64,000 bases of DNA from Streptomyces smaragdinus (GTDB taxonomy: Bacteria; Actinomycetota; Actinomycetes; Streptomycetales; Streptomycetaceae). Below the pieces are notes generated by a model. It did no database searches. It saw only the letters and a program-made list of their open reading frames with translations, and was not told the DNA's origin. The position numbers and the translations under genes were made by a program. The stretch lies in NCBI RefSeq assembly GCF_009604385.1, contig NZ_WEGJ01000024.1, positions 1-64,000 of the forward strand. The letters are read 5' to 3'. The stretch's first letter is position 1; each line of letters opens with the position of its first letter. Positions 39,533 through 46,854 of the stretch are shown one piece after another.

Positions 39533-40705
39533 TCAGTCCTGGGCGAGCCAGAGGTCCGGGCCGAACACCTCGTAGTGCACGTCCGCCGGACGGACGCCCG
39601 CGGTGATCAGCTGGGTGCGTACGCTGCGCAGGAACGGCAGCGGGCCGCACAGGTACGCCGTGGTGCCGGCCGGGATGTCGAGGCGGGACAGGTCCACGTA
39701 ACCGGTGCGCTCGGCCGGCCACTCGCCCACGGGCTTCTCGTACCAGACGTGGCTCTCGGCCGAGTCCAGCTTCGCCGTGTAGTGGTTGAGGTCCGTGCGG
39801 AAGGCGTGCGCGAACTCGTCGGCGTCGCCGTGCACGGTGATCACCCGGCGCTCCGAGCCGTCGGCGACCAGCTGCGACAGCATCCCGACGATCGGCGTGG
39901 CGCCGATACCGGCCGACGCCAGCAGCACCGGCCCGTCGCCCTCGCTCAGGGACACGTCGCCGAACGGCGGGCTGACCCGCAAGGTGTCACCGGCGGCGAC
40001 CTTGTCGTGCAGGAAGGTGGAGACCTCGCCGTCCCGCTTGACGGCGAACTGCAGGGCGCCGTCCGGGTGGCCGGAGAGGCTGTACTGGCGGATCTGGTGG
40101 GCGCCGTCGGCCAGTTCGACCTGGACGGAGACGTACTGGCCGGGCTTGGACGCCGGCAGCGGGTCTGAGTCCTCGGGGCGGACCAGGAAGGTGGTGACGT
40201 CGTCGGTCTCCGGGAAGCGGCTGACGACCCGGTAGGTGCGCCACTGCTTGCCGGGCTCGACGCCGGCCTCCTCGTACAGCCGGGCCTCGATGGCGATCAG
40301 GGCGTTCGCCATCAGCCAGTAGACCTCGTCCCAGGCGGCGGCGACCTCCGGGGTCACGGCCTCGCCCAGTACCTGCACGATCGCCGCGAACAGGTGCTCG
40401 TGGACGATCGGGTACTGGTCGGGGGTGATCCCGACGGAGACGTGCTTATGGGCGATACGCGCCAGCAGCGCGTCCGGCCGCTCGTCCGGGTGCTCCAGAA
40501 GGGCGGTGGCGAACGCCGCTATGGAGCCGGCGAGGGCCTGTCGCTGCGAACCGTTCGCCTGGTTGCCGCGGTTGAACAGGTCACGCAGCAGATCAGGACG
40601 GGCGGCGAACATCCGGTCGTAGAAGATCGGAGTGATGTCGCCGATGGCCGCGCCCACGGCGGGCAGCGAGGCGCGAACGGTCGCGGCGGAGGCAGGAGAC
40701 AGCAT
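39533..40705 (-). CDS. hmp: Flavohemoglobin (nitric oxide dioxygenase)
   Basis: 390 residues. A globin domain (about 1-140) has the B10 Tyr Y29 in PIFYDRMF, a distal Gln near 49 (FNRGNQANGS) and the proximal heme His H88 in IAHKHVSVGI. The FAD domain contains RQYSLS (about 213-218) and the NAD domain GIGATPIVGML. It oxidises NO to nitrate with O2 and NADH in the cytoplasm. AGGGAG precedes the ATG. A near-perfect NsrR dyad at 40718-40740 and the adjacent nsrR gene show NO-responsive control. It is convergent with the ROK gene, 16 bp apart. Confidence 0.96.
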   Translation of the reverse strand: MLSPASAATVRASLPAVGAAIGDITPIFYDRMFAARPDLLRDLFNRGNQANGSQRQALAGSIAAFATALLEHPDERPDALLARIAHKHVSVGITPDQYPIVHEHLFAAIVQVLGEAVTPEVAAAWDEVYWLMANALIAIEARLYEEAGVEPGKQWRTYRVVSRFPETDDVTTFLVRPEDSDPLPASKPGQYVSVQVELADGAHQIRQYSLSGHPDGALQFAVKRDGEVSTFLHDKVAAGDTLRVSPPFGDVSLSEGDGPVLLASAGIGATPIVGMLSQLVADGSERRVITVHGDADEFAHAFRTDLNHYTAKLDSAESHVWYEKPVGEWPAERTGYVDLSRLDIPAGTTAYLCGPLPFLRSVRTQLITAGVRPADVHYEVFGPDLWLAQD

Positions 40706-40717
40706 TTCTTACTCCCT

Positions 40718-40740
40718 AATTTGCATCTGAGATGCGCATT
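40718..40740. promoter_or_regulatory. NsrR operator upstream of hmp
   Basis: An 11-1-11 dyad: left arm AATTTGCATCT and right arm AGATGCGCATT around a central G, with 9 of 11 base pairs symmetrical. The geometry and AT-rich ends match known Streptomyces NsrR sites upstream of hmpA genes. Confidence 0.72.
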
Positions 40741-40802
40741 TATGGACATGCGGAACGTACCCCGGGCACGGGGAGGTTGTGATGATCCGGTCGGGCTACG
40801 CC

Positions 40803-41246
40803 CTACCCGTCGGGCCGGGCCGTCAGGCTCAGCAGGACGGGGCCGGTCGGCCCCGCGACGAGGTCGTCGATCGTCAGCGGGTCGAGGGAGACGTAGAACG
40901 CCTCCTGCGCCTTGCGCAGCGCACCGCGCAGCCGGCACGCCGACCGCAGCGGACACTTCGGCTCGTCCTCGCAGCCGACGACGTCGCCGGCCCCTTCGAG
41001 CCGGCGGACCAGCAGGCCGAGCGAACCCGAGTGGCCGGCCCCGGTCAGCACCAGTCCGCCGCCTCTGCCACGCCTGGCCTCGACGACACCCAGATGCTGG
41101 AGCCGGCTGACGATCTTCGCCACATGGCTGTACGGAGCCGAGATCGCCTCCGCCACCTCACGGGTGGTCGGATTCGACGTCTCGTCCAGCACCGCGAGAC
41201 GCATGGCGATGCGCAGCGCGATGTCGGTGCCCTTGGTCAACCGCAT
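40803..41246 (-). CDS. nsrR: Rrf2-family NO sensor NsrR
   Basis: 147 residues. A winged helix (TREVAEAISAPYSHVAKIVS) is followed by the cluster-binding cysteines C92, C98 and C104 (GCEDEPKCPLRSACRLRG). D8 (RLTKGTDIALR) corresponds to the Asp ligand known for the 4Fe-4S cluster of S. coelicolor NsrR, so all four ligands are present. NO destroys the cluster and relieves repression. The gene lies 97 bp upstream of hmp on the same strand, and both promoters carry matching dyads. Its TAGTGT hexamer (41253-41258) lies 6 nt before the ATG, so it is probably leaderless. Confidence 0.95.
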   Translation of the reverse strand: MRLTKGTDIALRIAMRLAVLDETSNPTTREVAEAISAPYSHVAKIVSRLQHLGVVEARRGRGGGLVLTGAGHSGSLGLLVRRLEGAGDVVGCEDEPKCPLRSACRLRGALRKAQEAFYVSLDPLTIDDLVAGPTGPVLLSLTARPDG

Positions 41247-41252
41247 GACCGC

Positions 41253-41284
41253 ACACTAACTAATGCGATTCTGAGACTCCAATT
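41253..41284 (-). promoter_or_regulatory. nsrR leaderless promoter with NsrR operator
   Basis: TAGTGT (minus strand, 41253-41258) is 6 nt before the ATG. The dyad 41262-41284 has arms AATGCGATTCT and AGACTCCAATT around G (8 of 11 symmetrical) and shares TCTGAGA with the hmp site. It covers the -35 region, consistent with autorepression. It also lies in the gap shared with the divergent cytochrome b gene. Confidence 0.6.
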
Positions 41285-41417
41285 CGGGGGGTGTCTTGGC
41301 GCCACGCGTCCTGTATGAGACCTGCGCCACACCCGGCGCCCCCATGTCACATTCCCGCCGCGGCGTCCGTCGTGACTGCAGGACCGGGCGCGTCCGGGGC
41401 GAGGAGGAGCAACACCG

Positions 41418-43097
41418 ATGAGCACCGAAGTGAGCACCGGCCCGGCCGGGCGCCGGGGCAGGGCCCCCGCCGGGGAGCGGGCGGCGGACTGGGCGGACAG
41501 CAGACTGGGGATCTACGGGCTGGCCCGCGGCTACATGCGCAAGGCCTTCCCCGACCACTGGTCGTTCCTGCTCGGCGAGATCTGCCTGTACAGCTTCATC
41601 GTCATCATCCTGACCGGCGTCTATCTCACCCTCTTCTTCCACCCGTCGATGAACGAGGTGGTGTACGACGGCAGTTACGCCCCGCTGAACGGCGTGCGGA
41701 TGTCCGAGGCGTACGCCTCCACCCTGGACATCAGCTTCGACACGCGCGGCGGGCTGCTGGTGCGGCAGATCCACCACTGGGCGGCACTGATCTTCCTGGC
41801 CGGGATGGTGCTGCACATGATGCGGCACTTCTTCACCGGCTCGTTCCGCCGGCCGCGCGAGGTCAACTGGCTGATCGGCTTCACCCTGCTGGTCCTCGGC
41901 ATGTTCGAGGGCCTCTTCGGCTACTCGCTGCCCGACGATCTGCTCTCCGGTACGGGCATGCGCTTCATGGAGGGCGCGATCCTGGCCACGCCGCTGGTCG
42001 GCTCGTACCTCTCGATGTTCTTCTTCGGCGGGGAGTTCCCCGGCGACGACGTGGTGCCACGGCTGTACTCGCTGCACGTCCTGCTGATCCCCGGGCTGAT
42101 GGTGGGGCTGGTGACGGCCCATCTGATCTACGTCGTCTACCACAAGCACACCCAGTGGGCGGGCCCCGGCAAGACGGAGAAGGCGGTGCGCGGGGCGCCG
42201 TTCTACCCGATCTACGTGGCGAAGGCGGGCGGGTTCTTCTTCCTGGTCTTCGGCGTGATCACGGCGATCTCGGCGGTGGTGACGGTCAACCCCGTCTGGC
42301 TGTACGGGCCCTACCGTCCCGACCAGGTGTCGACGGGGGCGCAGCCGGACTGGTACATGGGGTTCGTCGAGGGGATGATCCGGGCGATGCCCGGCTGGGA
42401 GATCACCGTGGGCGGGTACACCCTGGCGCTCGGGGTGCTGATACCGCTGGCGCTGTTCCCGCTGATCCTGATGGTGATCGCGTTCTGGCCGTTCCTCGAG
42501 TCGTGGGCGACGGGCGACAAGCGCGAGCACCATCTGCTGGACCGGCCGCGCAACCGCCCGGTGCGCACGGCGGTCGGCGTGGCCTGGCTGAGCCTGTACT
42601 TCCTGCTGCTGGTCGGCGGCGGCAACGACATCGCGGCCACCCGGCTGCATCTGTCCATCAACACCATCACCTGGGCGATCCGCGTCGGGGTCTTCGTGGT
42701 GCCCGTGGTGGCGTACGTCGTCACCAAGCGCGTCTGCCTCGGGCTGCAGCGCCGTGACCGCGACCGGGTCCTGCACGGCCGCGAGACGGGCGTGATCAAG
42801 CGCCTCCCGCACGGCGAGTTCACCGAGGTCCACGCCCCGCTCCCGCAGGCCGACCTGCACACCCTCACCGCGCACGACCAGCCCCGCCCCCTGGACCAGG
42901 GCCCCGCGACGGACACCAACGGCATCCCCCGCCCGACGACGCTCACCGGCCGCCTGCGCACCCGCCTCTCCCGCGCCCTGTACGGACCGTCCGCCCAGGT
43001 CCCCAAGCCGACCGCGGAGGAGTTCCACGCCCTGCACGACGGCCACGGGCACCGCGAGGCGGTCGGCGGGGGCTCCCGGCCGGGCGGGGCGGAGTGA
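41418..43097 (+). CDS. qcrB: Orphan cytochrome b subunit (QcrB-like) of a bc1-type complex
   Basis: 559 residues. The membrane core carries the heme-ligand histidine pairs in QIHHWAALIFLAGMVLHMMR (helix B) and SLHVLLIPGLMVGLVTAHLI (helix D). The quinol-site motif is PDWYMG, in the place of PEWY. The soluble extension after about 430 is Pro/His-rich (THEADER-free, beginning KRVCLGLQRRDRDR) and lacks recognised domains. In actinobacteria qcrB normally sits in a qcrCAB operon with cytochrome c and Rieske genes; neither is here, so this is a second, stand-alone copy. GAGGAGGAGC precedes the ATG. Its stop overlaps the next gene. Confidence 0.93.
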   Translation: MSTEVSTGPAGRRGRAPAGERAADWADSRLGIYGLARGYMRKAFPDHWSFLLGEICLYSFIVIILTGVYLTLFFHPSMNEVVYDGSYAPLNGVRMSEAYASTLDISFDTRGGLLVRQIHHWAALIFLAGMVLHMMRHFFTGSFRRPREVNWLIGFTLLVLGMFEGLFGYSLPDDLLSGTGMRFMEGAILATPLVGSYLSMFFFGGEFPGDDVVPRLYSLHVLLIPGLMVGLVTAHLIYVVYHKHTQWAGPGKTEKAVRGAPFYPIYVAKAGGFFFLVFGVITAISAVVTVNPVWLYGPYRPDQVSTGAQPDWYMGFVEGMIRAMPGWEITVGGYTLALGVLIPLALFPLILMVIAFWPFLESWATGDKREHHLLDRPRNRPVRTAVGVAWLSLYFLLLVGGGNDIAATRLHLSINTITWAIRVGVFVVPVVAYVVTKRVCLGLQRRDRDRVLHGRETGVIKRLPHGEFTEVHAPLPQADLHTLTAHDQPRPLDQGPATDTNGIPRPTTLTGRLRTRLSRALYGPSAQVPKPTAEEFHALHDGHGHREAVGGGSRPGGAE

Positions 43098-44176
43098 CGG
43101 CTCCTCCACCGACCGGGTCGGCGCCCGGCCGCGCCGCCCGGCTGGCCGCCCACCGCGCCGTCGCCGCTTCCCTGACCGGGAGCGGCGACGGCGCCCTGGC
43201 CGACCTCCTGGACACCGCCGTGCCGCTCGGCTCCGGCATCGGCGGGACGTCGGCGCTGCTCGAGGTCGCCGGAACCCCGGTCTTCGTCAAGCGGGTGCCT
43301 CTCACGGACCTGGAGCGGCGCCCCGAGCACGTACGGTCGACGGCGAATCTCTTCGGCCTGCCCGGCTTCTGCCACTACGGCGTCGGCGCCATCGGCGGCC
43401 CGGGCTTCGGGGCGTGGCGCGAACTCGCCGCACACGCGATGACGACGGACTGGGTGCTGGCGGGCGGATACGAGGGCTTCCCGCTGCTGTACCACTGGCG
43501 GGTGGTGCCCGGCACGCTGCCGCTTCCCGAGGAACTGGCCGACGTCGAACGGGCCGTCGCCTACTGGGGCGGTGGGGAGCCCGTACGCCGACGGATCGAG
43601 GCGCTGCGAGACGCCCCCGCGACCATCGCGCTGTTCCTGGAGTACATCCCGCACAACCTCCACCAGTGGTTGAGCGCCCGCATCGACGCGGGGGACGGCG
43701 CCGATTTCGTCGGCGTGGAGCGGGAACTGGCGGCCGGCATCGCGTACATGAACGACCGCGGGCTCCTGCACTTCGACGCGCACTTCGAGAACATCCTCAC
43801 CGACGGCCGCCGCCTCTACTTCACGGACTTCGGCCTCGCCGTCTCCTCCGCGTTCGAACTCGCCCCCGACGAGGCCGACTTCGTCGACCGCCACCGGGAC
43901 TACGACCGCGCCCACACCACCACGTACCTGGTCAACTGGCTGATCACCGCCCTGTACGGCTTCCACCCCGCGGACCGCGAGGCCCGCCACGCGCTCGTAC
44001 AGGCCGTCGCGGACGGCGAACGCCCCACCGGCGTACCGGACGAGGTCGCGGCCCTCCTCACCCGCCACGCGCCCGTGGCCGCGCTGATGTCCGGGTTCAG
44101 TCTGGCCTTCCGGCACCGCAGCAGGCGCGTCCCCTGCCCGACGGAGGAGATCGGTCTCCTTTACAAAAACCCTTAG
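43094..44176 (+). CDS. Protein-kinase-fold protein coupled to orphan qcrB
   Basis: 360 residues. An N-lobe is suggested by PLGSGIGGTSALLEVAGTPV then FVKRVPL with the candidate ATP-binding Lys. The C-lobe has the catalytic loop LLHFDAHFENIL (HxD...N pattern of aminoglycoside/choline-kinase-like enzymes) and YFTDFGLAVSS (DFG). It could phosphorylate a small molecule or a protein. The GTG start overlaps the qcrB stop as GTGA, so the two are translationally coupled. The last codons (TACAAAAACCCTTAG) are unusually AT-rich for this genome. Confidence 0.85.
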   Translation: MTAPPPTGSAPGRAARLAAHRAVAASLTGSGDGALADLLDTAVPLGSGIGGTSALLEVAGTPVFVKRVPLTDLERRPEHVRSTANLFGLPGFCHYGVGAIGGPGFGAWRELAAHAMTTDWVLAGGYEGFPLLYHWRVVPGTLPLPEELADVERAVAYWGGGEPVRRRIEALRDAPATIALFLEYIPHNLHQWLSARIDAGDGADFVGVERELAAGIAYMNDRGLLHFDAHFENILTDGRRLYFTDFGLAVSSAFELAPDEADFVDRHRDYDRAHTTTYLVNWLITALYGFHPADREARHALVQAVADGERPTGVPDEVAALLTRHAPVAALMSGFSLAFRHRSRRVPCPTEEIGLLYKNP

Positions 44177-44238
44177 GTGCCCTGACCATCCATATGCCAG
44201 ACTGCGGGCGTTCATCGCTTCTCGTCCGGGGGAAAAGC

Positions 44239-44517
44239 ATGGTGGATCCGGTCTCCGCACGTTGGACGCGCCTGCCCGAGGGCCCCGACGTCTACGCGGC
44301 CGTGCCGGACGGGCAGAAGCCCCGGGCGACCATGGTCGTCGGGATGGAGCTGTTCGGTGTCACACCGTGGGTGGAGCGGGTCTGTGAGCGGCCGGCGGCG
44401 GCCGGTTTCGCGGCGATCGCCCCGGACTTCTACTGGCGTTCGGCACGGCGCGCCGGGCTCGGCTACGACGACGCCTGGAAGCGCGTCCCGGGCGCCCTGG
44501 AGGGTCTGGCACCGTGA
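44239..44517 (+). pseudogene. Truncated dienelactone hydrolase-family remnant
   Basis: 92 residues of a family normally about 220-240 long. The N-terminal half is recognisable: VYAAVPDGQKPRATMVVGME, LFGVTPWVERVCERPAAAGF and AAIAPDFYWRS. The nucleophile elbow with the catalytic Cys, and the later Asp and His, are all missing because the frame ends at 44517. GGGGGAAAAGC precedes the ATG, and the stop overlaps the GNAT start (GTGA), so the deletion junction is close to that gene. It is unlikely to be an active hydrolase. Confidence 0.6.
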
Positions 44518-45026
44518 CGCTGCTCCGGGTCCGTCCCCGGACCGACGACGACCTCGGGGCGTGCGTGGACCTCCTCGCGGAGGTGCACCGCCGCGACGGC
44601 TACCCGGTCAACTGGCCCGAGCGGCCCGCCGAATGGCTCACGCACGACTCGGCCCTGGCCGCCCTGGTCGTCGAGCAGGGCGACCGCCTCCTCGGCCACG
44701 TCAGCCTGACCCGCGGCGGGCCGGGGGACCTGGCCCCCGGCCTGTGGAGCGAGCGCACCGCGACGAGCGCGGAGCTGACCGCCGTGGTCAGCCGGCTGTT
44801 CGTCGCCCCCCGGGCCAGGGGACGCGGCGTCGGCACCCTGCTGCTCGGCCGGGCCGTCCGGGTGGCGCGGGAGCTGGGCCTGCACCCGGTCCTCGACGTC
44901 GTGGCGTCCGACACCGCGGCGGCGGCCCTGTACGAGCGGCTGGGCTGGGAGCGGCTGGCCACCGTCGAGCAGCGCTGGAGCCCGTCCCAGCTGATGACCG
45001 TCCACTGCTACGCGGCGGCGCCGTGA
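44514..45026 (+). CDS. GNAT family N-acetyltransferase
   Basis: 170 residues with the GNAT fold. The acetyl-CoA-binding motif A is LFVAPRARGRGVGTLLLGRA (about 99-118), and motif B is ALYERLGWERLATVEQRW (about 142-159). The N-terminal substrate region opens LLRVRPRTDDDLGACVDLLA. Acceptor unknown. The GTG start overlaps the stop of the truncated hydrolase frame. Confidence 0.9.
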   Translation: MTLLRVRPRTDDDLGACVDLLAEVHRRDGYPVNWPERPAEWLTHDSALAALVVEQGDRLLGHVSLTRGGPGDLAPGLWSERTATSAELTAVVSRLFVAPRARGRGVGTLLLGRAVRVARELGLHPVLDVVASDTAAAALYERLGWERLATVEQRWSPSQLMTVHCYAAAP

Positions 45027-45040
45027 CGCCGCCCCGGGTC

Positions 45041-46075
45041 CTAGGCCGTCGCCCGCAGGGGCTCGCCGACCTCGTGCATGTACGCGAGGGCCTGGCGGTA
45101 GGACTCGACGATTCCCGTCTCCACGTACGGCAGGCCCAGCGACGCGCAGTGGTCGCGGACCATGGCCTGGGCGCGGCGCAGGTTGGGGCGCGGCATGTTC
45201 GGGAAGAGGTGGTGCTCGATCTGGTAGTTGAGGCCGCCCAGCATCCAGTCGGTCACCGCGCCGCCGCGCACGTTGCGCGAGGTGAGGACCTGGCGCCGCA
45301 GATGGCCCCACTCGCGGCCGTCGCCCTCGTGCGGCATCTCCATGCCCTTGTGGTTGGGCGCGAACGACATCCCGAGGTGCAGGCCGAACAGGGCGTGGTG
45401 CAGCAGCGCGAAGGTCAGCGCCAGCATCGGGGACATCGCGATCAGCAGGAAGGCCACGTACCCGAGGAAGTGCACCGACAGCAGCAGCGCCTCCACGCGC
45501 CGCTCGTTCGCCGGCAGCTGCTTCAGGTACTGCCAGCCGGTGATCTTCAGCGCGATGCCCTCCAGCAACAGCATCGGGAAGAACAGGCCGGCCTGGTGGC
45601 GGGTGAGCCAGCGGGCGAAGCCCTCGCGTTCGGCGGCCTGGCGCTGGGTCCAGACCAGGGCGCCGACTCCGACGTCGGGGTCCTTCTCGACGTGGTTGGG
45701 GTTGGCGTGGTGCCGGTTGTGCTTGTCGTTCCACCAGCCGCTGCTCATGCCGATGAGCAGATTGCCGTGGACGAGGCCGATGGCGCGGTGCAGGCGCCGG
45801 TTGTCGGCTATCTGCGCGTGCCCGGCGTCGTGGCCGACGAAGGCCGTACGGGCGTGCAGGACGGCGAGCGGCAGGGCCAGGAACAGCACCCACCACGAGC
45901 CGTCGAACGCGAGGACACCGGCCGCCAGAGCGGCCAGGGCCACCAGGTTGAGCGCGATGCCGCGGGTGTACCACCCCGTGCGCCGCTCGAGCAGGCCGGC
46001 CTCCTTGACCTGCCGCAGCAGCGGCGCGAATTCGGACCCTTTGGTCCGTGGGGATGGAGCAGTGGCCAGCGACAT
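45041..46075 (-). CDS. Membrane fatty-acid (acyl-CoA/acyl-lipid) desaturase
   Basis: 344 residues. The three histidine boxes of the di-iron desaturases are GHDAGH (81-86), HNRHH (119-123) and QIEHH (about 286-290). The last has the Q-x-x-H-H form of front-end/linoleoyl-type desaturases. About four hydrophobic helices flank the boxes. It inserts double bonds into membrane acyl chains, typically in response to cold. The ATG has a consensus-like CGGAGGTG upstream. The 130-bp upstream gap holds a TATGGT-type -10 candidate and a weak GTAC..GTAC palindrome at 46169-46178. Confidence 0.94.
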   Translation of the reverse strand: MSLATAPSPRTKGSEFAPLLRQVKEAGLLERRTGWYTRGIALNLVALAALAAGVLAFDGSWWVLFLALPLAVLHARTAFVGHDAGHAQIADNRRLHRAIGLVHGNLLIGMSSGWWNDKHNRHHANPNHVEKDPDVGVGALVWTQRQAAEREGFARWLTRHQAGLFFPMLLLEGIALKITGWQYLKQLPANERRVEALLLSVHFLGYVAFLLIAMSPMLALTFALLHHALFGLHLGMSFAPNHKGMEMPHEGDGREWGHLRRQVLTSRNVRGGAVTDWMLGGLNYQIEHHLFPNMPRPNLRRAQAMVRDHCASLGLPYVETGIVESYRQALAYMHEVGEPLRATA

Positions 46076-46187
46076 GGCACCTCCGGTCGAAGATCGGAAT
46101 CGTGACCATAGACGCTAGGCGTCCGCGCGGTCCAACGCGCTGGTGACAGCACCCGAAGCCTTGCGCGTGTACTGGTACTCGAAACAG

Positions 46188-46199
46188 GGGGCTAGCCCC
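46188..46199 (-). terminator. Short palindrome after the RibD-like gene
   Basis: GGGGCTAGCCCC is a perfect 12-bp palindrome 7 bp past the stop at 46206. The lack of a loop makes it a weak terminator candidate. Confidence 0.25.
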
Positions 46200-46205
46200 A
46201 GTGAC

Positions 46206-46772
46206 TCAGGGCCGCTCCACGTCGTAACGCAGCAGTACGACCCCGTTTCCGAAGGTGCGGTTTTCGGTCAGGGTCAGCCGGGTCCGCGTGTCGGTGTCCG
46301 GAAAGTTCCGCTCGCCGCGGCCGAGCAGGATCGGGGCCACGTAGACTCGGTACTCGTCGATCAGGTCGTGGGCGGCGAATTCCGCCGCCAGCACCGCGCC
46401 GTTCACCACCAGATCGCCGCCGGGCTGCTCCTTCATCGCCCGGATCTTCGCGGGGTCGACCTCGCGCTCGATCGTGGTGTTCCAGTCGGCGTGCTCCAGG
46501 GTGCGGGAGTAGACCGTCTTGGGCATGTCGCGCCAGATCGCGGCGAACTCCCGTTCGGTCGGGGAGGCGTCCGGTTTCTGGTCGGCCGTGGGCCAGTGAT
46601 CGGCCATCAGCTGATGCGTGACCCGGCCGCTCAGGAAGCCGCCCATCGCGCCGAGGTAGTCGTTGAAGTGGGCGTGCAGTTCCTCGTCGACGTAGTGCCA
46701 GCCGATGTCGCGGCCGGGGCCCTCGAAGAAGCCGTCCAGGGACACCGAATGCGTGTACACGATCTTGCGCAC
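46206..46772 (-). CDS. Dihydrofolate reductase-like (RibD C-terminal domain) protein
   Basis: 188 residues. The opening KIVYTHSVSLDGFFEGPGRD is typical of the RibD-C/DHFR-like family. The NADPH-binding region follows with KTVYSRTLEHADWNTTI and GGDLVVNGAVLAAEFAAHDL, and the C-terminus has RVYVAPILLGRGERNF. Members reduce pterins or related compounds; the substrate is unknown. The GTG start has a strong GGAGGT 7 nt upstream. Confidence 0.9.
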   Translation of the reverse strand: MRKIVYTHSVSLDGFFEGPGRDIGWHYVDEELHAHFNDYLGAMGGFLSGRVTHQLMADHWPTADQKPDASPTEREFAAIWRDMPKTVYSRTLEHADWNTTIEREVDPAKIRAMKEQPGGDLVVNGAVLAAEFAAHDLIDEYRVYVAPILLGRGERNFPDTDTRTRLTLTENRTFGNGVVLLRYDVERP

Positions 46773-46854
46773 GGCCTTACCTCCCGTGTCGGATGCCGGA
46801 GGCCCACCACCGTAGTGGCGGGGTCCGACAATCCCGGGGTGCCGCGCGCGGGCC

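Noticed and set aside
46169-46178. GTACTGGTAC palindrome upstream of the desaturase
   Set aside because: Only four bases per arm and no second copy, so too weak to call an operator.
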